Notes: generated by a model not told the origin, from the sequence alone. A stretch of 48,832 nucleotides of DNA from Eubacteriales bacterium (GCA_029225565.1 JAQXWS010000033.1:1-48832), one strand, 5' to 3'. Positions 1 to 8,016 are shown, counted from the first letter of the stretch. Program-made: numbers and translations.

Positions 1-144
1 GTACAGGGGAGTACACTCCGGCAGATGTTCCTCAAACACCAGACCAAACTGTTTGTGTTTCAATGCGCGTTTGGCCGCCTCCGCAATCTGCGCACGCAAC
101 TCCGGATTTTCAATTTTCTCTATCAGCTCATGTAATTCAGCCAT
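1..144 (-). CDS. N terminus of probable DNA methyltransferase (partial)
   Basis: Only the first 48 codons are present; the gene runs off the left edge. It starts at ATG 144 with AAGGAG 8 nt upstream, and the SD overlaps the stop of the HTH gene before it, so the two are probably translationally coupled. The protein opens MAELHELIEKIENPELR and continues to a GLVFEEHLPECTPLY stretch. From memory, this opening resembles site-specific DNA methyltransferases of the type III Mod kind found in Firmicutes. None of the catalytic motifs (DPPY, FxGxG) lies in the window, so the function is an inference and the reading frame is the firmer claim. A small HTH protein in front of a methyltransferase would suit an R-M or mobile-element module. 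Confidence 0.5.
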   Translation of the reverse strand, partial: MAELHELIEKIENPELRAQIAEAAKRALKHKQFGLVFEEHLPECTPLY

Positions 145-156
145 ATATTTTTCTCC

Positions 157-492
157 TTATCCTTGCGCCGTAAGTAGCGATGTTAATGTTTCTCGGATGA
201 TTGCCAATTTCGCGGGGTGATCTGCGATCAGCTTTGCGATATCCGCAGGAACTTCGCCGCGTCCCTCTGCCGCCAAATTCAAGAATTCATTGCGCTGCTG
301 CTCATCCAAATTCAAGTTTTCAAGCATTTTGTACTGCACGTCCGGTGGTGGCGGATTGACCTTGCCGGACAGAATGTCATAGAAATATGGTTTCGTGATC
401 TTTACCGCCGAGTAAAATGCCGACTGCGATATACCGGTCTGCTTGATCATTTCCCGAAGGAAATTACCAAACGCCTTTTTGTCCTGGGCCAT
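157..492 (-). CDS. Small HTH (XRE-like) DNA-binding protein
   Basis: A 111-aa protein with an N-terminal helix-turn-helix of Cro/C1 character: roughly residues 8-48 contain FLREMIKQTGISQSAF and YFYDILSGKVNPP, the usual 'no/late second turn, recognition helix, SGK' layout. The C-terminal half is helical (NLDEQQRNEFLNLAAEG) with no recognisable domain. I prefer ATG 492 over the GTG at 501 because GGAGG lies 8 nt upstream of the ATG and the GTG overlaps that SD. The stop is 12 nt before the next gene. A palindrome GTATGT-AA-ACATAC lies just upstream (516-529), so autoregulation is likely. It is probably the transcriptional controller of the downstream methyltransferase module. Confidence 0.75.
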   Translation of the reverse strand: MAQDKKAFGNFLREMIKQTGISQSAFYSAVKITKPYFYDILSGKVNPPPPDVQYKMLENLNLDEQQRNEFLNLAAEGRGEVPADIAKLIADHPAKLAIIRETLTSLLTAQG

Positions 493-511
493 TCGCTTCA
501 CCTCCTATTTG

Positions 512-537
512 GTATGTATGTAAACATACTAACATAC
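512..537. promoter_or_regulatory. Probable operator of the small HTH gene
   Basis: A perfect palindrome GTATGT-AA-ACATAC at 516-529 is flanked by two more half-sites: GTATGTATGT at 512-521 and a second ACATAC at 532-537. The block lies about 20 nt upstream of the HTH start codon. Three or four ACATAC/GTATGT half-sites in 26 bp indicate a cooperative repressor site; binding by the adjacent HTH protein is inference. Confidence 0.45.
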
Positions 538-692
538 TTTTTAAAAAAAATCAAGGGTTTCAAGAAAATCACATCCGTATATGCAAAAAATCAGCCATGT
601 CCAAGCTGTTTCGCTTGATAATGACTGATTTATCTGTTTTTCGCCACTCGAAGGTGTCCTCACAACTACCTATTTCTGATTAGTCGTTCTGG

Positions 693-716
693 CGCACCCA
701 CTTTGGGTGCGTTTTT
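693..716 (+). terminator. Intrinsic terminator in the 538-743 gap
   Basis: The hairpin CGCACCCA-CTT-TGGGTGCG (693-711) is followed by five T and then GTTTT, giving a clear rho-independent terminator on the plus strand. No convincing plus-strand gene precedes it. The rest of the 538-743 gap holds no gene I can support, only an unsupported 28-codon ORF without an SD near 597-680. The terminator may end an unrecognised transcript or mark the edge of an inserted module. Confidence 0.6.
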
Positions 717-743
717 GTTTTGTCGGTAATCGAGACATCAATC

Positions 744-1472
744 TCATAATCCCTTAATATTCTGTTTTATATACTCACAATACATACCGATAATATCAAT
801 ATCCGTCAAGTCATAGACCATACGGGCGCCGACGGTGTCCTCCAGTTCGTTGAATACGGGTCTGTTGCCGTCATAAATCAAATCAATGCCGTAATAATCG
901 CCCTCTACCAGGTCAATTATTCTTTTTGCCAAAGCCAATTCTTCTGCTGTCAGTTGGTGCAATATTGCACTGCCGCCGAGACAGTAATTGGAACGGAAGT
1001 CGCCGTTGCTGACCCTCATAATCGAGGTGACTATCTCGCCCCCAATGACCCAAATTCGCAGGTCGCGGCCAAGAGTGGACGCCGGCTTTTGGCACACCGT
1101 ATCGGGGTCATAATCATCGGCCGAAAAGCACATAACAACCCCCTGTCCGCCGTGGCCGTCCACCGGCTTTTTTACAAACGGCGGTGTGCTGTACCCGGTG
1201 GGCATAATCCTAATACCCTGCGCCTCCATAAAGTCATAGCAAGCCTGCTTGTTGTTGGCTAATTGACAAAACTCGTAGGGATTGAACACCCTGATTCCCT
1301 GTTCTTCATAAAACCGAGCGACCTCACAGTCATTGCTGCGATTGATAACATAGGCGGCGTCCCCTCGGTAATCGGGTGTCACAAGACGAGCTCCCAGCCT
1401 GTCCGTAATCCTGTCTGCAACAAAAGAATTGCGCCTTGCCTCCTCCGGAGAATAAACTAAAATCGGTGTCAT
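744..1472 (-). CDS. RimK-like ATP-grasp ligase, second of a tandem pair
   Basis: A 242-aa protein with ATP-grasp layout. The N-terminal pre-ATP-grasp part contains RITDRLGARLVTPDY and VFNPYEFCQLANNKQACYDF. The ATP-binding part follows with FVKKPVDGHGGQGV (a P-loop-like glycine-rich loop after the KP lysine) and a central DLRIWVIGGEIVTSIMRVSNGDFRSN. The C-terminal metal site is GIDLIYDGNRPVFNELED. The usual ExN pair of RimK enzymes is replaced here by ExE (NELED). Its ATG start overlaps the stop of the upstream paralogue by 4 nt (ATGA), so they are translationally coupled. ATP-grasp ligases join a carboxylate to an amine or thiol by an acyl-phosphate. No substrate gene is adjacent, so the product is unknown. 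It could be an active ligase or a structural partner of the neighbour. Confidence 0.75.
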   Translation of the reverse strand: MTPILVYSPEEARRNSFVADRITDRLGARLVTPDYRGDAAYVINRSNDCEVARFYEEQGIRVFNPYEFCQLANNKQACYDFMEAQGIRIMPTGYSTPPFVKKPVDGHGGQGVVMCFSADDYDPDTVCQKPASTLGRDLRIWVIGGEIVTSIMRVSNGDFRSNYCLGGSAILHQLTAEELALAKRIIDLVEGDYYGIDLIYDGNRPVFNELEDTVGARMVYDLTDIDIIGMYCEYIKQNIKGL

Positions 1473-2281
1473 ATCTGCCCCTTAATGTACTCAAAAATTT
1501 CTACCGCCGCATCAACGCCGGTGCAGTCCATAATATTGATAATATGAGCGTTGCTGTTTACCTCGCAAACCATATTATCGCCGATAATATCCACCCCGCC
1601 GAAATCAAGACCCAGCCGCCTGCAGGCATCAAACGCCAGCCGGCATTGTGCATCGGTGGGGGTGTAAGCAACGGCGGTGCCTCCGTTGGTAATATTGGAG
1701 CGAAAATCGCTGTTATTGTGCCTTTTCATAGCGGCAACACATCTGTCGCCCACAACCTCAATGCGCACATCACTGCCGCCACACTCTATATACTCCTGCA
1801 ACAAAAACGGCTTGCTGTCAATATGACTGACAATATCCTCCACACTATGACAAAGATGTACCTGTTCGCCAAAGGAACCGCGACATTCCTTATATACCAG
1901 CGGCAGACCTAATTCCGCCACGGCTTGCTGTACAAAATCGGTATAATCCACATCAAAAAATGACATGGGAGCCGATATTGTTTTTGGCTGTGGAACAACG
2001 CCGAAAAGTCGAGAATACGCGGCTGATTTGTCATCGCACAGGGCGATGGCGTCGGCATTGTTGAACACCGGGATTCCCCTGCTCTCCAGCAGTCGAGCAA
2101 GGTTGACATCCTTGTCCCAAAACAGCACAAAATCGGCGCTGTCGTTCCAAAAAGCCATGTCCCTGTTGGTAATATGCTCCATACGGATTCCGCAATCCGC
2201 CGCAGTAGTAATCAGGTGCCTGTGGAGGGTATCGAATTTTTCGCCCACCAAATAGTGATTGGTAACCAAAATACCTTTCAT
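1469..2281 (-). CDS. RimK-like ATP-grasp ligase, first of a tandem pair
   Basis: A 270-aa ATP-grasp protein. The N-terminal domain (about 1-95) ends in RGIPVFNNADAIALCDDKSA, the typical hinge before the ATP-binding fold. Residues about 130-175 carry PLVYKECRGSFGEQVHL and LLQEYIECGGSDVRIEVVG, the lysine, glycine loop and R-x-E signature of RimK-type ligases. The metal/nucleotide site GVDIIGDNMVCEVNSNAHI is intact, with the E-x-N pair. It starts at ATG 2281 behind AGGAGCAGGA and overlaps the next ligase by 4 nt. The substrate is not deducible; alpha-glutamate or amino-acid ligation is only the family default. The promoter (TTGAAA-17-TACAAT) is interleaved with that of the divergent purine gene. 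Confidence 0.78.
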   Translation of the reverse strand: MKGILVTNHYLVGEKFDTLHRHLITTAADCGIRMEHITNRDMAFWNDSADFVLFWDKDVNLARLLESRGIPVFNNADAIALCDDKSAAYSRLFGVVPQPKTISAPMSFFDVDYTDFVQQAVAELGLPLVYKECRGSFGEQVHLCHSVEDIVSHIDSKPFLLQEYIECGGSDVRIEVVGDRCVAAMKRHNNSDFRSNITNGGTAVAYTPTDAQCRLAFDACRRLGLDFGGVDIIGDNMVCEVNSNAHIINIMDCTGVDAAVEIFEYIKGQI

Positions 2282-2310
2282 ATCCTGCTCCTAACAAAAA
2301 TCTTTTGTTT

Positions 2311-2355
2311 ATTGTATCACTGTGTATTGCTTTTTTCAACAAAGTATTGTAAAAT
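2311..2355. promoter_or_regulatory. Interleaved divergent promoters (ATP-grasp pair / purH)
   Basis: Leftward promoter: TTGAAA (minus strand, 2339-2334), 17-bp spacer, TACAAT (2316-2311). Rightward promoter: TTGCTT (2327-2332), 17-bp spacer, TAAAAT (2350-2355). The two -35 regions are adjacent and each -35 lies within or next to the spacer of the other promoter, so simultaneous RNA polymerase occupancy looks sterically impossible. Confidence 0.5.
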
Positions 2356-2399
2356 ATGATATTGTATTTACAAGTATATGTAGAAGTGAGGGTAATCGA

Positions 2400-3575
2400 A
2401 TGACAGAATACAAGCTGAAATACGGATGCAACCCCAACCAAAATCCTGCCAGAATCCACATGGACGGCAGAGAGCTTCCCTTTGAGGTACTGAACGGCGC
2501 CGCAGGCTATATCAATCTGCTGGACGCATTCAACTCATGGCAGCTGGTAAAGGAGCTAAAGGAAGCTACGGGACTGCCAAGCGCCGCATCATTCAAGCAT
2601 GTCAGCCCGGCAGGCGCCGCAGTTGCACAGCCGCTGACCGACACCGACCGCAAGGTGTGCATGGTGCCGGATGGATTGGAGCTGAGTCCTATTGCGCAAG
2701 CCTATGTCAGAGCAAGGAGCTGTGACAGACAGTCCTCCTTCGGCGACTTTGCGGCACTGAGCGACACCTGTGACGCCAGCGTTGCAAAATTCCTGCAAAA
2801 GGAGGTGTCCGACGGGATAATTGCGCCGGACTACACAGACGAGGCGCTGGAAATTCTGAAGGCAAAGCGCAGAGGCAACTTCCTGGTTATCAGGATTGAC
2901 GCAGATTATGTACCTGATGAGATGGAAACGAAGCAGGTGTTCGGCATCAAGTTTGAGCAAAAGCGCAATAACGCAAAAATCACTATGGACCTCTTTGACA
3001 ATATGCCGACAAAAATCAAAGAGATTCCCGAAATTGCCAAAATTGACCTGCTAATATCAATGATTACCTTAAAATACACACAGTCCAACTCAGTGGTTTA
3101 TGCCCAGGGCGGACAAACTCTCGGCGTAGGCGCCGGTCAGCAAAGCAGGATTCTCTGCACACGCATGGCAGGTAACAAGGCGGATATGCTGTGGCTGCGC
3201 CGCAACGAAAAGGTACTTAACCTGCCGTTCATCGACGGCATAAGAAAATGCGATGCCGACAACGCTATCGACCTATACATCAGCGACGACTACCAAGAGC
3301 TGCTTGAGGACGGCGTATGGCAGAGATACTTTACCGAAAAGCCGGAGCCGTTCACAGCAGAAGAAAAGGCTCTGTGGCACAAGAAAATGGACAATGTTGC
3401 CCTGGGAAGCGACGCATTTTTCCCATTTGAGGACAATATTGAGCGCGCCGTTAAGTCAGGCGTAAAGTACATTGCACAGCCCGGCGGATCCGTCAGGGAC
3501 GAAAATGTAATCGAATGCTGCGACAATCACGGTATCGCAATGACAATGACAGGCATCCGTCTGTTCCATCACTAA
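2400..3575 (+). CDS. purH: AICAR transformylase, stand-alone (PurH C-terminal type)
   Basis: A 391-aa protein matching the AICAR formyltransferase domain of PurH: CNPNQNPA near the start, the catalytic Lys-His in SFKHVSPAGAA (about 66-67), RARSCDRQSSFGDFAA, a long middle with YAQGGQTLGVGAGQQSR, and a C-terminal SDAFFPFEDNIE...GGSVRD. It adds the formyl group of 10-formyl-THF to AICAR, the penultimate step to IMP. The N-terminal IMP cyclohydrolase domain of the usual bifunctional enzyme (~510 aa) is absent, so cyclisation must come from another gene outside the window. I chose ATG 2400 (SD-like GAGGGT upstream), because the open frame to 2322 overlaps the promoter. purA follows 34 nt later, probably as one operon. 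Confidence 0.9.
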   Translation: MTEYKLKYGCNPNQNPARIHMDGRELPFEVLNGAAGYINLLDAFNSWQLVKELKEATGLPSAASFKHVSPAGAAVAQPLTDTDRKVCMVPDGLELSPIAQAYVRARSCDRQSSFGDFAALSDTCDASVAKFLQKEVSDGIIAPDYTDEALEILKAKRRGNFLVIRIDADYVPDEMETKQVFGIKFEQKRNNAKITMDLFDNMPTKIKEIPEIAKIDLLISMITLKYTQSNSVVYAQGGQTLGVGAGQQSRILCTRMAGNKADMLWLRRNEKVLNLPFIDGIRKCDADNAIDLYISDDYQELLEDGVWQRYFTEKPEPFTAEEKALWHKKMDNVALGSDAFFPFEDNIERAVKSGVKYIAQPGGSVRDENVIECCDNHGIAMTMTGIRLFHH

Positions 3576-3609
3576 TTATCCAAGATAACTAAATTAAGGA
3601 GAATACACT

Positions 3610-4881
3610 ATGGTAAGAGCAATTGTAGGCGCCAACTGGGGCGACGAGGGCAAGGGCAAAATCACCGATATGTTCGCAGAAAAAAGCGATATTGTTATCA
3701 GATTCCAGGGTGGTGCAAACGCAGGACACACCATCATCAACGAGCACGGCAGATTTGCACTACACCTGATGCCCAGCGGCGTATGCTACGACCACACCAC
3801 CTGTATCATCGGCAACGGTGTTGCACTGGACATAAACAAGTTTTTGAACGAACTGGAGGAGGTAAAAAAAGCAGGCCTCAACCCACACCTGCTGGTCAGC
3901 GAGAGAGCGCAGATTCTTATGCCGTACCACATCCTGCTGGACACCTACGAGGAGGAGCGCCTGGGCAAAAACGCATTTGGCTCCACAAAAAGCGGTATCG
4001 CCCCATTCTTCTCCGACAAATACAGCAAAATCGGTATTCAGGTTAACGAGCTGTTCGATGAGGAAACTCTGAGGGCTAAGCTGAAGAACATCTGCACGCT
4101 GAAGAATCTGACTCTGGAGCATGTGTACCACAAGCCGTTGCTGGACGAGGAGGAGCTGTTCAGCACCTGTATGGAATACAAGGAAAAGATTGCTCCTTAT
4201 GTATGCGACACTCACAAGTACATTTCCGACGCTATCAAGGAAGGCAAAAATATACTTCTTGAGGGTCAGCTGGGTACACTCAAGGACCCCGATTTCGGTA
4301 TCTACCCAATGGTTACATCATCATCAACGCTGGCAGGCTACGGCGCAGTGGGTGCCGGTATCCCGCCCCACAGGATTGAGGATATTGTAGTAGTAACCAA
4401 GGCATATTCATCAGCTGTCGGTGCCGGCGAATTCGTCAGCGAAATATTCGGGGACGAGGCTCAGGAGCTGCGTATCCACGGCGGCGATAAGGGTGAGTTC
4501 GGCGCTACCACCGGCAGACCCCGTCGTGTAGGCTGGTTTGACTGTGTTGCCAGCCGTTACGGTATCGAGTGCCAGGGCGCAACCCAGGTTGTTATGACCG
4601 CATTGGACTGCCTGTCCTACCTGGAGGAAATCAAGGTATGCGTCGGCTACGAGATTGACGGCGAGGTAACGAAGGACTTTCCCACCACACCACAGCTAAA
4701 GAAAGCTAAGCCGGTGCTCAAGACCCTCAAGGGTTGGCACTGTGACATCCGTGGCATAAAGGAATACAACAAGCTTCCCCAAGAGGCCAGGGATTATGTT
4801 GAATTTATTGAGGGTGAGCTGGGCCACCGTATCACTATGGTATCCAACGGTCCCGAGCGCGAGGCAATCATCTACAGATAA
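3610..4881 (+). CDS. purA: Adenylosuccinate synthetase
   Basis: A 423-aa protein beginning MVRAIVGANWGDEGKGK, the GTP P-loop signature of PurA, followed by FQGGANAGHTI with the catalytic His, FGSTKSGIAP, LLEGQLGTLKDPDFGIYP, TTGRPRRVGWFD and a C-terminal VSNGPERE. It makes adenylosuccinate from IMP and aspartate with GTP. The start has AAGGAG 8-9 nt upstream. The length is normal for the family. It is the second gene after the AICAR transformylase and ends at a strong terminator (4901-4934), so the two-gene unit covers formylation of AICAR and the AMP branch. The GMP branch enzyme guaB is far away at 43410. Confidence 0.97.
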   Translation: MVRAIVGANWGDEGKGKITDMFAEKSDIVIRFQGGANAGHTIINEHGRFALHLMPSGVCYDHTTCIIGNGVALDINKFLNELEEVKKAGLNPHLLVSERAQILMPYHILLDTYEEERLGKNAFGSTKSGIAPFFSDKYSKIGIQVNELFDEETLRAKLKNICTLKNLTLEHVYHKPLLDEEELFSTCMEYKEKIAPYVCDTHKYISDAIKEGKNILLEGQLGTLKDPDFGIYPMVTSSSTLAGYGAVGAGIPPHRIEDIVVVTKAYSSAVGAGEFVSEIFGDEAQELRIHGGDKGEFGATTGRPRRVGWFDCVASRYGIECQGATQVVMTALDCLSYLEEIKVCVGYEIDGEVTKDFPTTPQLKKAKPVLKTLKGWHCDIRGIKEYNKLPQEARDYVEFIEGELGHRITMVSNGPEREAIIYR

Positions 4882-4900
4882 TCAACCGCAAAATAATAAT

Positions 4901-4934
4901 CAGCGACATTCCTGTTGGGGTGTCGCTGTTTTTT
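4901..4934 (+). terminator. Terminator after purA
   Basis: The stem CAGCGACA / TGTCGCTG (4901-4908 with 4921-4928) can be extended by TTCC against GGGG around a TGTT loop, and is followed by six T. It ends the purH-purA unit. Confidence 0.85.
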
Positions 4935-4944
4935 GCCAAAACAC

Positions 4945-4983
4945 AATATATGCCACAATATGCCTGTGGGCATAGCATATATT
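4945..4983. repeat. Nested dyad upstream of the clc promoter
   Basis: Outer arms AATATATGC (4945-4953) and GCATATATT (4975-4983) match perfectly over 9 bp. Inside is a smaller palindrome ATGCC-TGTG-GGCAT. The dyad ends 5 bp before the -35 hexamer of the clc promoter, a position suited to an activator or repressor site. No regulator gene sits beside it. Confidence 0.45.
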
Positions 4984-4987
4984 CTTG

Positions 4988-5016
4988 TTGAAAATAAGTA
5001 TTACAGGATATATAAT
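4988..5016 (+). promoter_or_regulatory. clc promoter
   Basis: TTGAAA (4988-4993), 17-bp spacer, TATAAT (5011-5016). The expected transcription start, about 7 nt after the -10, falls at 5022-5024, directly before the ATG at 5025. The message would thus have almost no 5' leader. Confidence 0.6.
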
Positions 5017-5024
5017 AATATATT

Positions 5025-6602
5025 ATGGAGCAAAAAAAGAGAAGTACAATCCGCAAAATTGAATCTCACAAGAGCGAGCCCTTTTACCTTATCGTAAGGG
5101 GTCTCGAGGTTGGCATAGTCGCAGGACTTGTGGCTGTGCTTTATCGCTATTTGCTCTCTTTTGCCGAAAACGGAATGAACAGTATTCTGACCTACATCAA
5201 GGGTAAGCCCGTGCTAATAGCTGTATGGCTGGTTGCCTTGGCAGTGCTGGGCTTTGCCGTCAGCACAATAGTAAGATGGGAGCCCATGGCCGCCGGATCA
5301 GGTATTCCCCAAATCAACGGCGAAATAAAAGGCAGACTTTCCCCCGGCTGGTGGCAGGTAATCCTTGCCAAGCTGGTGGGAGGTACGGTGTCCGTATTTG
5401 CCGGACTGTCCTTGGGTCGCGAGGGTCCCAGCGTACAGCTGGGAGGTATGGCCGGCAAGGGAATGGCACATATTACAAAAGCCGACAAAACCACGGAGCA
5501 CCGTATGATTTCCTGCGGCGCAGGCGCCGGTATGGCCGCCGCATTCAACGCACCGCTGGCAGGCATTATGTTTGTGCTGGAGGAGATACACCACTCCTTT
5601 GACAAAAATATACTGTGTATGGGTATCGTATCCACCGTTACCGCAGACTATATATCCAAGCTGTTTTTTGGACAGAGCACAATATTCAACTACGACACGG
5701 TGATTTTTCCGCTGCATAGGTACTGGGTACTGCTGATAATGGGCATTGCCATTGGAATTGCAGGCTTTGGGTACACAAAGATTATGCTTCTGTTCCAAAC
5801 CCTGTACAAAAAAATCAACATCTCCAACCGCATAAAAATGCCTGTTACCTTTGTGATTTCCGGCTGTGTGGGTCTTGTACTGCCGCAGGTACTGTGCGGC
5901 GGTCACAGTATGGTAGAATACCTGATGCAGGAGCATCCCGGAATCGGGGTAATGTTTGGTCTGCTGGCAGCCAAATTTTTGTTCGGCGCAGTATGCTTTG
6001 CATCCGGCGCACCGGGTGGTACCCTGTACCCGATGTGTATATTGGGCACTTACCTTGGCGCAGGTCTGGGTGGCATCGCCATCCGTGCTCTGGATTTGCC
6101 CCAGGGTCTGTGGGAGGAATTTGCCGTTATAGGTATGGCGGGATTCTTTTCCGCCACTATCAGGAGCCCGATTACCGGCGTTGTGCTGGTATTTGAGCTA
6201 ACCGGTAATATGAACAACCTTTTGCCGCTGGTAACCGTGGCTCTAATAAGCTACGCAACCTCCGGACTGCTGGGAGGCGAGCCCATCTACGAGGCTCTGC
6301 TGGGCAGACTGGTGTCCAACCCCCAGGAAAAGAAATCCGGCAGAAGCGAAAAGATAATAAAATCATTTGTCATCCCTACAGGCTCCAACCTGAACGGAAA
6401 AAAGATAAAGGAAATCCCGTGGGGACGGCACGCGCTGATAGTTACCGTCGAGCGCGGGGAGGAAAGCATTACCCCCAACGGCGATGTGGTGCTCAACGAG
6501 GGCGACGAGGTAGTATTCCTTGTCAGCCAGCGCCGATTCGCAAAGGACGAAGAACACCTTGAGCATTTGTTTGAGGAACAATACAAACCCACTACACTAT
6601 AG
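5025..6602 (+). CDS. ClC-family chloride/proton transporter with RCK_C domain
   Basis: A 525-aa membrane protein with the ClC signature motifs in order: GSGIPQ (91-96), GREGPSVQLG with the gating glutamate E133, the proton-pathway glutamate region MFVLEEIHHSF, and GAPGGTLYPM. Keeping both glutamates suggests a Cl-/H+ exchanger rather than a channel. About ten hydrophobic segments fill residues 25-440. A soluble TrkA-C/RCK_C domain follows (about 450-520, LNGKKIKEIPWGRHALIVTVERG...VLNEGDEVVFLVS), a regulatory ligand-binding module seen in many bacterial ClCs. The only start upstream of the first membrane helix is ATG 5025. It lacks a good SD and sits at the predicted transcription start. The GH5 gene begins 7 nt after the stop. 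Confidence 0.93.
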   Translation: MEQKKRSTIRKIESHKSEPFYLIVRGLEVGIVAGLVAVLYRYLLSFAENGMNSILTYIKGKPVLIAVWLVALAVLGFAVSTIVRWEPMAAGSGIPQINGEIKGRLSPGWWQVILAKLVGGTVSVFAGLSLGREGPSVQLGGMAGKGMAHITKADKTTEHRMISCGAGAGMAAAFNAPLAGIMFVLEEIHHSFDKNILCMGIVSTVTADYISKLFFGQSTIFNYDTVIFPLHRYWVLLIMGIAIGIAGFGYTKIMLLFQTLYKKINISNRIKMPVTFVISGCVGLVLPQVLCGGHSMVEYLMQEHPGIGVMFGLLAAKFLFGAVCFASGAPGGTLYPMCILGTYLGAGLGGIAIRALDLPQGLWEEFAVIGMAGFFSATIRSPITGVVLVFELTGNMNNLLPLVTVALISYATSGLLGGEPIYEALLGRLVSNPQEKKSGRSEKIIKSFVIPTGSNLNGKKIKEIPWGRHALIVTVERGEESITPNGDVVLNEGDEVVFLVSQRRFAKDEEHLEHLFEEQYKPTTL

Positions 6603-6609
6603 GTGAATT

Positions 6610-8016
6610 ATGAAATTCTATACCGACGGTCTTGTTATCAGAGACCAATATGGCAGACAAAGAATCTTCCGCGGAGAAAATCTGTGCCTAAAAAAGCCCA
6701 CTCTATCCCCAAAGCAAATCACCAAATTTTTAGACACAAAATTATCCTACCTGAAAGCCTCCGGCGCAAATATCGTTCGTCTTGGCACAACATGGGCAGC
6801 TATAGAGCCAAAGGAGGGCCGGTACAACGAAGCCGTAATCGAAGCGTTTCATCACTTTGTAAAAAAGTGCGAATCAATGGGCATATATGTTTTGCTGGAT
6901 ATGCACCAGGACCTATACAGCAACCTCTTCCATTTCGGAGACGGAATGCCAAAGTGGTCCGTAAGCAGCCACATCAAGCCTAAGCGCCAGATTGCAATCT
7001 GGGCGGAGGGCTATTTCTACATGGATGGCGTACAGCAATGCTTTTGCGACTTCTGGAACAACCGCAACAATGTGCAGGACAAGTTTGTCAACGCATGGGT
7101 ACACTTTGCAAAAGCCTTTGAGGACTGCGACAACATTATCGGCTACGACTATCTCAACGAGCCGTATTTGGAGCGTGACGGCCGCAAATTGTTCGTCACA
7201 TTCCTACAAAATACGGTGAGAGAAATCTATAACAAAAATCTCGATTTGCACCGTCATTTTGATACCTGCGGCGACCAACAGGGCTTTATAAGAACTGTAG
7301 CCGAAATTGCAAAGGTTGTAGCCGCCGACGGAGGTCCGTTTGGATTGCTGGAGCGTATGGACAGCTACGAGGTATTTGCCAATTCAATAAAAGGGTTGGA
7401 GGAATATACAGAGGATTTTAACCGCCGGTTCTACCGTCCGTTTGTGGACAAATGCCATAACGCAATCAACAAAAATTGCCTTTCGTTTTTCGAGCACAAC
7501 TATTTTTCCAACATGGGTGTGCCCTTCCGTATTGATACAAAGGAGCGCTACATTTATTCTCCCCACGCCTACGACCTGTTTGTGGATTCGGCGCTGTACA
7601 ACAAATACTCATCCAATGAACGCATACGGCTGATTACCGACAGAATCAGAGCCAACCAGCTGGCAATGAATGTGCCTGTTGTCTTTGGCGAATGGGGATG
7701 CGGCGCAATGGGCAACGAATGGATAGACCACATAGAATATGTGATGGATATTATGGAACAGAATCAGTGGAGCAATATCTACTGGGCTTATCGGCACACA
7801 AACAAGGAATTCTGTCATCGCATCAACAGACCGTATCCCGTGGCTGTGTGCGGCAACATAATAGAATACAAAACCGACAAGGACAATCGCATATTTACCG
7901 TAACATATCATGATAACGGCAAATGCGAGGCTCCGACAGAAATCTATGTTCCCGGCAAGGGCATACACCGTATTCCCTGCAAAAAAGGAACCAGAACAGT
8001 GAGGATAAAATACTAA
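6610..8016 (+). CDS. GH5-family glycosidase, endoglycoceramidase-like, cytoplasmic
   Basis: A 468-aa (beta/alpha)8 glycosidase without signal peptide. Visible GH5 elements are ANIVRLGTTWAAIEP, VLLDMHQDLYS (a His-Gln-Asp strand typical of the endoglycoceramidase-like branch), the acid/base glutamate E184 in DYLNEPY, the nucleophile E361 in VVFGEWGCGAMG, and a C-terminal beta-sandwich-like tail after about 400. Retaining hydrolysis of a beta-glucoside is the family expectation. Without a secretion signal the substrate must be imported or intracellular, for example glucosylated lipids or cello-oligomers. The start ATG 6610 follows AGGTGA, 7 nt after the clc stop. The stop overlaps the GH3 start by one base (TAATG), so the pair is translationally coupled and probably acts sequentially. 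Confidence 0.85.
   Translation: MKFYTDGLVIRDQYGRQRIFRGENLCLKKPTLSPKQITKFLDTKLSYLKASGANIVRLGTTWAAIEPKEGRYNEAVIEAFHHFVKKCESMGIYVLLDMHQDLYSNLFHFGDGMPKWSVSSHIKPKRQIAIWAEGYFYMDGVQQCFCDFWNNRNNVQDKFVNAWVHFAKAFEDCDNIIGYDYLNEPYLERDGRKLFVTFLQNTVREIYNKNLDLHRHFDTCGDQQGFIRTVAEIAKVVAADGGPFGLLERMDSYEVFANSIKGLEEYTEDFNRRFYRPFVDKCHNAINKNCLSFFEHNYFSNMGVPFRIDTKERYIYSPHAYDLFVDSALYNKYSSNERIRLITDRIRANQLAMNVPVVFGEWGCGAMGNEWIDHIEYVMDIMEQNQWSNIYWAYRHTNKEFCHRINRPYPVAVCGNIIEYKTDKDNRIFTVTYHDNGKCEAPTEIYVPGKGIHRIPCKKGTRTVRIKY

Noticed and set aside
217-618. 133-codon plus-strand ORF over the HTH gene
   Set aside because: It is antisense to a gene with a good SD, HTH motif and operator; its composition is that of a shadow frame.
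597-680. 28-codon ORF before the terminator at 693
   Set aside because: No SD and no recognisable content; the terminator alone does not support it.
2322-2399. Longer N terminus for the AICAR transformylase
   Set aside because: The extension overlaps the -35/-10 region and is not part of the family; ATG 2400 gives the canonical N terminus.
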